Shown here: piece by piece, positions 7,408-14,473 of the stretch
Layout: each line of letters begins with the position of its first letter
Position numbering within the stretch: the first letter of the stretch is position 1
Origin: Arthrobacter sp. efr-133-R2A-120
Lineage (GTDB): Bacteria; Actinomycetota; Actinomycetes; Actinomycetales; Micrococcaceae
Length of the DNA: 64,000 bases
NCBI RefSeq assembly: GCF_030209835.1
Contig: NZ_JARVRF010000008.1
Location: 32,636-96,635, forward strand
Direction of reading: 5' to 3'
Program-made: the position numbers and the translations under genes
The notes under the pieces: generated by a model
What the model saw: only the letters and a program-made list of their open reading frames with translations
Database searches by the model: none
Told to the model about the DNA's origin: nothing

Positions 7408-9219
7408 TCAGGACGCCTTGGGTGCCGAGTACATTTCCTCGATCACGGCGTCGAAGTCCTTCATAACCTGGGCGCGCTTGACCTTCAACGACGGCGTGAG
7501 GTGGCCGGAAGCCTCGGTGAAGTCGGACGGCACAATCCGGAATGACTTGATCGCCTCCGCATGCGAGACGGACTGGTTCGCGTGGCTGATCAGTTCCTGG
7601 ACGGCTGCCCGGACGAGGGCGTTGTCCGCGGCGGCCGTCGTCGTAGTGGACGCAGGAAGGCCGTGACGCTCCAGCCAGCCCGGCAGGGCTTCCTCGTCGA
7701 GGGTGACCAGCGCGCCGATAAAGGGCCGGTTGTCGCCGATGACAAGGACCTGGGACACCAAGGCGTCTGCGCGGATCTGGTCTTCCAAAAGGGCCGGTAC
7801 GACGTTCTTACCGCTGGCCGTGACGATGATTTCCTTCTTGCGCCCCGTGATCTTCAGGAAACCCTGCTCATCCAGTTCGCCGATGTCGCCCGTGCGGAAC
7901 CACCCGTCCACGAAGGTTTCCGCGGCGAGGTCATCCCGCTTGAAGTAGCCCTTCATGACGCACACGCCTTTGGCGAGGATTTCGCCGTCGTCGGCGATCT
8001 TGACCGCATTGCCGGGAAGCGGGGCTCCCACCGTGCCGATCTTGATCAGGGACGGGGTGTTGACTGAAATGGGTGCCGTGGTCTCTGTCAGGCCGTAACC
8101 TTCCAGGATCTGCAAGCCGATACCGTGGAAGAAATGGCCCAGCCGTTCGCCGAGCGGGCCGCCGCCGGAGACGGCGTGGCTGACGTGGCCACCCATCGCA
8201 GCGCGAAGCTTCCCGTACACCAAACGGTCGAAGACTGCGTGCTTGAGCCTCAGCACCAAGCCGACGGATCCGGATTGCTGCGCCCTGGAGTAGGCGATCG
8301 CCGTGTCCACTGCCTTGTGGAAAATGGCCCCCTTGCCGCCGTCCTCGGCCTTGGTGAGGGCCGAGTTGAACACCTTCTCGAAGACACGGGGAACAGCAAG
8401 TATGAAGGACGGCTGGAAGCTCTGCAGGTCCGCCAACAGGTTCTTGATATCCGGAGTGTGTGCCACCTGGGCACCGGCGGCGACGGCCAGGACCGAGATG
8501 AAACGGGCAAAGACGTGGGCCAGTGGGAGGAACATGATGGTCTTGGCGTTCTCGTTGACGACGTCGCCGAGGGAAGCCAAGGCGTTCTCCGAGAGCTCAA
8601 CGAAGTTGCCGTGCGTGAGTTCGCAACCCTTGGGGCGGCCCGTGGTGCCGGAGGTGTAGATGATCGTTGCGACGTCGGCAAGCACGGCGCTGCTGCGGCG
8701 GGCCTCGAGTTCCTCGTCGCTGACACCGCTGCCGGAGCTGCGAAGGGCATCAAGGACGCCGCCTTCAAGCTGCCAGACATGGGCGACAGAGCCGAGGCCT
8801 TCAGCCGTGACGGCCTGGCGGATGACGTCCTCGTGGTGTGCGGACTCGGCGAATGCGGCAACAGCGCCGGAGTCGCCGAGGTTCCAGGCCACTTGCGACG
8901 GCGACGATGTTTCATAGATCGGCACGGAAATACCGCCTGCGAACCAAACGGCGAAGTCCACGAGGGACCATTCGTAACGGGTCCTTGACATGATGCCCAC
9001 CCGGTCGCCCACACTGACGCCGTTGGCGATCAGGCCTTTGGCCAGGGCCGACACGTCCTTGAGGAAGTCCGTTGCCCGGATGTCCTGCCATTGGCCGGCG
9101 CTGTTGAGCTTGGCAAACAGTGCCGGATTGGATGGCTTGGCGGCCTGACGAACCACGAGGTCCGTAATGTTGGTTTCGGGGGCAACATTCACCAGGGGCG
9201 GAACACTGAATTCACGCAC
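7408..9219 (-). CDS. Long-chain fatty-acid-CoA ligase (AMP-forming)
   Basis: A 603-residue ANL-superfamily adenylating enzyme. The chosen start is GTG 9219, preceded by GAAGGAGC; the open frame runs about 50 codons further upstream without a site. Motifs in order: IIYTSGTTGRPKGC (ATP/AMP P-loop), GYGLTETTAPIS (adenine-binding), GWFRTGDIG, and GRKKEIIVTASGKNV with the hinge and the C-terminal lid. The form is that of FadD15/FACL5-type ligases, which activate long-chain fatty acids for beta-oxidation or lipid synthesis; chain-length preference cannot be read from the sequence. A perfect palindrome lies about 90-110 nt upstream and may be the operator of a fatty-acid regulator. Confidence 0.92.
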   Translation of the reverse strand: MREFSVPPLVNVAPETNITDLVVRQAAKPSNPALFAKLNSAGQWQDIRATDFLKDVSALAKGLIANGVSVGDRVGIMSRTRYEWSLVDFAVWFAGGISVPIYETSSPSQVAWNLGDSGAVAAFAESAHHEDVIRQAVTAEGLGSVAHVWQLEGGVLDALRSSGSGVSDEELEARRSSAVLADVATIIYTSGTTGRPKGCELTHGNFVELSENALASLGDVVNENAKTIMFLPLAHVFARFISVLAVAAGAQVAHTPDIKNLLADLQSFQPSFILAVPRVFEKVFNSALTKAEDGGKGAIFHKAVDTAIAYSRAQQSGSVGLVLRLKHAVFDRLVYGKLRAAMGGHVSHAVSGGGPLGERLGHFFHGIGLQILEGYGLTETTAPISVNTPSLIKIGTVGAPLPGNAVKIADDGEILAKGVCVMKGYFKRDDLAAETFVDGWFRTGDIGELDEQGFLKITGRKKEIIVTASGKNVVPALLEDQIRADALVSQVLVIGDNRPFIGALVTLDEEALPGWLERHGLPASTTTTAAADNALVRAAVQELISHANQSVSHAEAIKSFRIVPSDFTEASGHLTPSLKVKRAQVMKDFDAVIEEMYSAPKAS

Positions 9220-9307
9220 GATAGCTCCTTCGATATCAACAGACCATTGCGGGGCTGCTCTAACTCTATACGGCCAAGTAATGGGTGTGGCGCAATTCAC
9301 CTTACTC

Positions 9308-9327
9308 AAGTTACTGATGAGTAACTT
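9308..9327. promoter_or_regulatory. Perfect 20-bp palindrome upstream of the acyl-CoA ligase
   Basis: AAGTTACTGATGAGTAACTT has exact 8-nt arms and a 4-nt centre, with an inner TTACT-N4-AGTAA. It lies in the divergent space between the acyl-CoA ligase and glucokinase genes. The size and symmetry suit a TetR- or GntR-family repressor of lipid genes; the regulator is not in this window. Confidence 0.45.
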
Positions 9328-9414
9328 TACGTGAAGCGGGGGATTCCTCCAATGCGGGCGTGCGGACACTCCGTCCACACAGTGTCCATGTCAGTACATA
9401 TGCGGCACTCGGAA

Positions 9415-9420
9415 TAGGAT
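9415..9420 (+). promoter_or_regulatory. Candidate -10 box of a leaderless glucokinase transcript
   Basis: TAGGAT ends exactly 6 nt before the ATG at 9427, so transcription could begin at the start codon. AGGA within the same stretch could instead act as a ribosome binding site. Confidence 0.35.
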
Positions 9421-9426
9421 GGCGAC

Positions 9427-10542
9427 ATGCCCCTGAATTCATCCAACGACCAGTCCCCGGCAAGAGTTCGGAAGATTTCCTGGTCCGGTTCAACTGCAAC
9501 CGGCCGGCGCCCCGGCTCCACGCACGGAGGCCCGCGTTGGGAATCGGTGCCATGGGCCGCGCGCCGTTCCCATCTTGGCCGCAGGGGGCTGGCGATCGGG
9601 ATCGACATCGGCGGCACGAAGGTGGCAGCGGGAGTCGTGGATCCCTCGGGCCACGTAGTCGAGGAAGCGCGGCGCTCCACGCCCGGCAACGACGCCCGCG
9701 CGGTAGAGCAGGTGATCGTCGAGCTTGTCCAGGAGCTGGGCAAAAGCCACCGGATTGGCTCCGTGGGGATCGGCGCCGCCGGTTGGATGGATCTCGACGG
9801 CGGCACGGTGCTGTTCAGCCCGCATCTCGCCTGGCGCAACGAGCCGCTGCGCGAAAACCTGCAGAGCCTGCTGAGGCGCCCGGTCCTTGTCACCAACGAC
9901 GCCGATGCTGCTGCCTGGGCTGAATGGCGCTTCGGCGCCGGTCTTGGGGAGAGCCGCCTCGTCTGCATCACGCTCGGCACCGGCATCGGTGGTGCCATGG
10001 TCATGGACGGACGGGTGGAACGTGGGCGGTTCGGCGTGGCAGGGGAGTTCGGCCACCAGATCGTGGTTCCCGGCGGGCATCGCTGCGAATGCGGCAACCG
10101 CGGCTGCTGGGAGCAATATGCCTCAGGTAACGCGCTCGGCAGGGAAGCCCGGGAGCTTGCCCTCCGGAATTCACCGGTCGCCTACGAATTGCTCAAGGCT
10201 GCCGGTGGCTTGGCCGAGAACATCACGGGCGTTACCGTGACCGAGCGGGCAAAAGCCGGGGACTCCGCTTCGAGGGAGCTCTTGGAAGAAGTGGGGCACT
10301 GGCTCGGGCTTGGCCTGGCGAACCTGGCGGCCGCGCTCGACCCGGGAACGTTTGTCATCGGCGGCGGGCTGTGCGACGCCGGTGAGCTTCTTGTCGGCCC
10401 TGCGCGGACAGCATTCACCCGGAACCTCACCGGCCGCGGTTTCCGCCCCGCGGCCGCCATCAAGCTTGCCGCGCTGGGACCGCGGGCGGGGATGATCGGC
10501 GCTGCCGACCTGTCCCGGGTCAGCGGCAGGGCGCGCGGCTAG
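9427..10542 (+). CDS. glk: ROK-family glucokinase
   Basis: A 371-residue sugar kinase that would phosphorylate glucose with ATP. After a basic, low-complexity N-terminal stretch of about 55 residues comes the phosphate-binding loop GIDIGGTKVAAG, then NDADAAAWAEW with the catalytic aspartate, [10 protein letters not shown], and the ROK zinc motif CECGNRGCWE with three cysteines. The N-terminal extension is unusual for ROK glucokinases of about 315 residues, so the true start may be internal; a TAGGAT box and AGGA upstream support 9427. A second ROK kinase, the polyphosphate glucokinase, lies at 51.5 kb. Divergent from the acyl-CoA ligase. Confidence 0.85.
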   Translation: MPLNSSNDQSPARVRKISWSGSTATGRRPGSTHGGPRWESVPWAARRSHLGRRGLAIGIDIGGTKVAAGVVDPSGHVVEEARRSTPGNDARAVEQVIVELVQELGKSHRIGSVGIGAAGWMDLDGGTVLFSPHLAWRNEPLRENLQSLLRRPVLVTNDADAAAWAEWRFGAGLGESRLVCITLGTGIGGAMVMDGRVERGRFGVAGEFGHQIVVPGGHRCECGNRGCWEQYASGNALGREARELALRNSPVAYELLKAAGGLAENITGVTVTERAKAGDSASRELLEEVGHWLGLGLANLAAALDPGTFVIGGGLCDAGELLVGPARTAFTRNLTGRGFRPAAAIKLAALGPRAGMIGAADLSRVSGRARG

Positions 10543-10584
10543 TACGGGCTCGGCCGCGAGGGGATGCGCAGTGCGGCAGCCCGC

Positions 10585-11127
10585 TTAGACGCGGGCGCCG
10601 TCGTCGTTCTCGTCTTTCTCCTGCGGCAGCTTCATGATGAGGTACACGACCGATGCCAGGAAGGTCGCGAGGATGCCCATCACGGCGAGGAGCGGTGCCG
10701 AGCGCCAGAACATGGCGGTGAACAGCAGGGCAAGCGGGCCGCCCACGGCTCCGAGCCAGGCGAGCATGGTCAGGGGTTCGGTGCCGGCCAGGCTCGGCGG
10801 GTCCTCAGGGACGAAGCCGTTCTCATCCTCGACGTCGTAGTCGCGTGGACCGGGCTCCGCGCTGCTCGCGGATTCTTCGGCAGCGCCCCTTTTGGACAAG
10901 CCAAGAGGATCGAAGTCTTGGAAGGAACGGGACGACGATCGGCCGGGAACGTCGTCCGGACCCGTACCCGCATCTGTTCCGGAATCGCTGGTGGGCTCCT
11001 CCGCCGTCGGCGCTTCGTCCAGGGCCGAGGAAGGCATCGACTCGAGCCGGGCCACCAAATCGAGCCAGACGGCGTCGTCGTCCTTGTTTGCGCTCTGGTC
11101 GGGGGAGTCAGGCCCTGGCCTATTCAT
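10585..11127 (-). CDS. Membrane protein of unknown function
   Basis: 180 residues, family not recognised. The first 110 residues are acidic and serine-rich, with no signal peptide, and are probably cytoplasmic and disordered. Two hydrophobic helices follow at about 118-136 and 141-161 (LTMLAWLGAVGGPLALLFTA, then LAVMGILATFLASVVYLIM), and a short charged tail ends the protein. The ATG lies inside the end of the upstream hydrolase gene (8-nt overlap), so the two form an operon and are probably translationally coupled. No function is proposed. Confidence 0.7.
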   Translation of the reverse strand: MNRPGPDSPDQSANKDDDAVWLDLVARLESMPSSALDEAPTAEEPTSDSGTDAGTGPDDVPGRSSSRSFQDFDPLGLSKRGAAEESASSAEPGPRDYDVEDENGFVPEDPPSLAGTEPLTMLAWLGAVGGPLALLFTAMFWRSAPLLAVMGILATFLASVVYLIMKLPQEKDENDDGARV

Positions 11128-11935
11128 GGGGTGAATCCCGGAGCTCGGTGCCGGACTGGCCGGCAGGGGCGGAACTGCTTGTCAGTCCTGCCATCGTTTT
11201 CCTGATGAATTCGGCCGAGCCCCGGAATATCTCCAGGGCATCGTTGTCCAGCGTGGCCACGTGGTAGCTGTTCTCCAAGGTGCTGAACTCCATCGAAGCT
11301 GTGACGCGCTCCTTCAACTGCTTGATGCTCCGATCCGAAACGACGTGGTCCACGGAGGAACGGAAGACGCGTACGGGAGCGGAAATCCGGGGGAGCAGGG
11401 TGATGGTGTCCTTGTACATCTTCTTCAACTCATGGGCAGCGGCGACCGGAGTCCTGGGGTATGCCCCCTCGTCCATGCCCGGCTTGAGGATGTCGTTGGC
11501 AATGGCCGGGGTGGATTTCATGACGTGCTTCAGGATGCCGACCATGGCGGCGCGGGGATCATCGATCACCAGTCCCGGATTGACGACGACGGTACCGGCG
11601 ACGGGCCGCGTAGCCGCGATCCGGAGGGCCAGTGTCCCTCCCATCGACAGGCCGGCGGCGAAGACGAAGTCGCACTCGGCCTGGAGCTCGAGATACGCGG
11701 CATCCACCGTATGGTGCCATTCCTGCCAGTGCCGCGTGGCCATGTCCTGCCACGTGGTCCCATGGCCCGGAAGGAGGGGGAGTCGGACGGCGTAGCCTTC
11801 GGCCGCCAGGTACTCGGCCCAGGGGCGCATGCTGTGCGGACTGCCCGTGAAGCCGTGGCTCATCACGACACCGATGCTGGGTCCACTACCGGTGAAGTCG
11901 CTGGCGTATGGCGAGGGATCGGGGAGAGTGTTCAT
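11120..11935 (-). CDS. Alpha/beta hydrolase, carboxylesterase/monoacylglycerol-lipase type
   Basis: A 271-residue serine hydrolase. The ATG at 11935 is preferred (preceded by CGGAGT) over an open upstream extension. It shows VMSHGFTGSPHSM (oxyanion-hole HG), the nucleophile elbow GLSMGG with Ser97, SVDHVVSD with the acid, and NSYHVATLD with the histidine, matching the Est30/carboxylesterase pattern acting on short acyl esters or monoglycerides. It has no signal peptide, so it acts in the cytoplasm. Operon with the downstream membrane-protein gene; divergent from the acyltransferase gene. Confidence 0.88.
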   Translation of the reverse strand: MNTLPDPSPYASDFTGSGPSIGVVMSHGFTGSPHSMRPWAEYLAAEGYAVRLPLLPGHGTTWQDMATRHWQEWHHTVDAAYLELQAECDFVFAAGLSMGGTLALRIAATRPVAGTVVVNPGLVIDDPRAAMVGILKHVMKSTPAIANDILKPGMDEGAYPRTPVAAAHELKKMYKDTITLLPRISAPVRVFRSSVDHVVSDRSIKQLKERVTASMEFSTLENSYHVATLDNDALEIFRGSAEFIRKTMAGLTSSSAPAGQSGTELRDSPHE

Positions 11936-12090
11936 GATGACTCCGAGGCTACTCTGTTGGCGGCACTGCTTTCCGTGATGAGTCCATCGTGTCACTGTTC
12001 GGGACATTTCTCACTGGAGTAGGGTGGCTTCTGAATGCGGGCCGGGACCGTCCGGACGCCTTGCAGACGCCGCCCCGGAGAGGAACCAAC

Positions 12091-12891
12091 GTGTTCTATT
12101 GGGTCATGAAGCGGATCTTTTTGGGTCCGCTTCTCAAATTGCTGTTCCGCCCCTGGGTCAAGGGCCTCGACAATGTCCCCCACGATGGCGCCGCGATTCT
12201 CGCTTCCAATCATTTGTCCTTTTCAGACTCGATCTTCATGCCGGTGATGGTGCCCCGGCGCGTCAGTTTCCTCGCCAAGTCCGAGTACTTCACGGGGACC
12301 GGGCTCAAAGGCAGGCTTACGGCCACGTTCTTCAGGCTCACCAACCAGTTGCCGATGGACCGTTCGGGCGGGGCCGCGTCCGAGTTGTCCTTGCAGGCCG
12401 GTAGGGACGTCCTGGCCGGCGGCGGCCTCCTGGGCATCTACCCGGAGGGCACCCGCAGTCCCGATGCCAGGCTCTACCGGGGCAAAGTGGGGGTCGCCAA
12501 ACTTGCGCTCCAAACCCGCGTGCCCGTTGTTCCCGTCGCGATGATCGGCACCGAAAAAGTCCAACCGATCGGCAAGCGTTTGCCCAACATCCGCCGGATC
12601 GGGATCATTTTCGGGCAGGCGTTGGACTTCAGCCGGTACTACGGCCAAGAGGAAGACCATTCCGTTCAACGCGCCGTGACCGACGAAATCATGTACGAAC
12701 TCATGCGGCTCTCCGGGCAGGAATACGTTGACGAATACGCCGCCGTCGTCAAGCAACGGCTGGCCGGGCAGCTTCCGGAGCCGGCTAGCGGAAGCGAAGC
12801 GAATCCAGCAGGCGCCGATGAAGAAGGCAGACGCCTCCCCGGCAACGGTTCAGGGCAGGACGGCGACGGCACAGTAGCCGGGAAAGTGTGA
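12091..12891 (+). CDS. 1-acyl-sn-glycerol-3-phosphate acyltransferase family protein (PlsC-like)
   Basis: 266 residues. GTG 12091 is chosen because GGAGAGGA lies at 12077-12084; this gives the opening MFYWVMKRIFLGP. The acyltransferase motifs are NHLSFSD (HX4D, catalytic) near residue 38 and YPEGTRSPD near residue 118, with VPVVPVAMIGTEK after. It would transfer an acyl chain to lysophosphatidate or a related lipid at the membrane. It sits before the class II DAHP synthase gene, matching the Rv2182c-Rv2178c neighbourhood of M. tuberculosis. The last 40 residues are low-complexity and probably disordered. Confidence 0.88.
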   Translation: MFYWVMKRIFLGPLLKLLFRPWVKGLDNVPHDGAAILASNHLSFSDSIFMPVMVPRRVSFLAKSEYFTGTGLKGRLTATFFRLTNQLPMDRSGGAASELSLQAGRDVLAGGGLLGIYPEGTRSPDARLYRGKVGVAKLALQTRVPVVPVAMIGTEKVQPIGKRLPNIRRIGIIFGQALDFSRYYGQEEDHSVQRAVTDEIMYELMRLSGQEYVDEYAAVVKQRLAGQLPEPASGSEANPAGADEEGRRLPGNGSGQDGDGTVAGKV

Positions 12892-12945
12892 CGGACGGCG
12901 GATAAGGGTTACGGAGGCCGTGCCCCGAACAGCGCTCGAGGCAAC

Positions 12946-12951
12946 TAGTCT
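12946..12951 (+). promoter_or_regulatory. Candidate -10 box of a leaderless aroG transcript
   Basis: TAGTCT ends exactly 6 nt before GTG 12958. The intervening TGGAGA also resembles a ribosome binding site, but sits too close to the start codon to work well as one. Confidence 0.4.
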
Positions 12952-12957
12952 TGGAGA

Positions 12958-14385
12958 GTGACTGAGCTATCCGCGAACCCCGCACCGTCCGTGACCGGCC
13001 CCCTGACCAGTTCCCTGGGCAGCCCGCTGACCAGCACCGCGCAAAGTGGCGCGGCAAACTATCCCGGCTTGGACGATTGGCGCCAGCTGCCTATCTCGCA
13101 GCAACCTACTTGGACCGACAGGGGTGTCTTCGACGCCTCCGTCAAGGAACTCTCCGTACTTCCCCCGCTGGTCTTCGCGGGCGAAGTCGACATCTTGCGC
13201 GAGCGTTTGGCCGCTGCAGCCCAGGGCAAGGCATTCCTGCTTCAGGGTGGCGACTGCGCCGAGACGTTCGAAGACGCCACGGCCGACAAGATCAGTGCCC
13301 GGGTCCGCACCATCCTGCAGATGGCCGTTGTCCTCACCTATGGTGCGGCCATGCCCGTCATCAAGATGGGCCGCATGGCCGGCCAGTTCGCCAAGCCCCG
13401 GTCCTCGAACGAGGAAACCCGCGACGGCGTGACCTTGCCTGCGTACCGCGGCGACATCGTCAACGGCTACGATTTCACCCCGGAGTCCCGCGCCCACGAC
13501 GCCAGCCGCATGCTGAAGGCCTACCACACCTCGGCTTCCACGCTGAACCTCATCCGCGCCTTCACGCAGGGCGGCTTCGCCGATCTTCGCCTGGTGCACC
13601 TCTGGAACAAGGGCTTCACCGAAAACCCCGCCCATGCCCGCTACGAGTCCTTGGCGAGGGACATCGACCGCGCCATCAAGTTCATGGCATCCTGCGGCGC
13701 CGATTTCGAAGCCCTCAAGCGCGTGGAGTTCTTCGCGAGCCACGAGGCATTGCTGCTGGACTACGAGCGCGCACTGACGCGCATCGACTCCCGCACGGGA
13801 CTTCCCTACGACACTTCCGGGCACTTCCTCTGGATCGGTGAACGCACCCGTGAGCTCGACCATGCGCATGTGGACTTCCTGTCCCGCGTCCGCAATCCGA
13901 TCGGCGTCAAGCTTGGTCCCGGGACCTCCGGAGACGACGCGCTGCGGCTCATTGACAAGCTGGACCCGAACCGCGAGCCCGGCCGCCTCACCTTCATCAC
14001 CCGGATGGGTTCGAAGAACATCCGCGAGAAGCTGCCCGCCGTCGTCGAGAAGGTCACGGCCTCCGGCGCACAGGTCCTCTGGGTCACGGACCCCATGCAC
14101 GGGAACACTGTCACCTCACCCAACGGGTACAAGACCCGCAACTTCGACGACGTCGTGGACGAAGTCCGCGGGTTCTTCGAAGTCCACCACGCCCTGGGCA
14201 CGGTACCCGGTGGTCTGCACATGGAAATGACCGGCGACGACGTAGCGGAATGCCTCGGCGGCGCCGATCCCATTGACCAAGACGCCTTCCTGGACCGCTA
14301 CGAGTCCGTGTGCGATCCCCGCCTGAACCACATGCAATCCCTCGAGATGGCATTCCTGGTGGCTGGAGCCCTCACCAAGCGGTAA
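12958..14385 (+). CDS. aroG: Class II 3-deoxy-7-phosphoheptulonate (DAHP) synthase
   Basis: A 475-residue class II (plant-type) DAHP synthase, the first enzyme of the shikimate pathway, condensing phosphoenolpyruvate and erythrose 4-phosphate. Visible signatures are FLLQGGDCAETFED (metal cysteine), IKMGRMAGQFAKPRS (substrate-binding arginine), WIGERTRELDHAHV and VTDPMHGNT (metal histidine). Length matches mycobacterial AroG (about 460). Regulation by aromatic amino acids and chorismate mutase is known in that family but not visible here. Convergent with the kinase gene across a strong terminator, as at the mycobacterial pknL-aroG locus. Confidence 0.95.
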   Translation: MTELSANPAPSVTGPLTSSLGSPLTSTAQSGAANYPGLDDWRQLPISQQPTWTDRGVFDASVKELSVLPPLVFAGEVDILRERLAAAAQGKAFLLQGGDCAETFEDATADKISARVRTILQMAVVLTYGAAMPVIKMGRMAGQFAKPRSSNEETRDGVTLPAYRGDIVNGYDFTPESRAHDASRMLKAYHTSASTLNLIRAFTQGGFADLRLVHLWNKGFTENPAHARYESLARDIDRAIKFMASCGADFEALKRVEFFASHEALLLDYERALTRIDSRTGLPYDTSGHFLWIGERTRELDHAHVDFLSRVRNPIGVKLGPGTSGDDALRLIDKLDPNREPGRLTFITRMGSKNIREKLPAVVEKVTASGAQVLWVTDPMHGNTVTSPNGYKTRNFDDVVDEVRGFFEVHHALGTVPGGLHMEMTGDDVAECLGGADPIDQDAFLDRYESVCDPRLNHMQSLEMAFLVAGALTKR

Positions 14386-14417
14386 CGCCCACCAAGGGCA
14401 GTCCAGCAGCAAGCTGG

Positions 14418-14465
14418 CATACAGGAAAGGCGATCCGGGATGTTCCGGATCGCCTTTCCTGTATG
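14418..14465. terminator. Bidirectional terminator between aroG and the PASTA kinase gene
   Basis: A perfect 21-bp stem (14418-14438 with 14445-14465) around GATGTT. Convergent genes end on both sides. Confidence 0.85.
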
Positions 14466-14473
14466 GGCACGTC

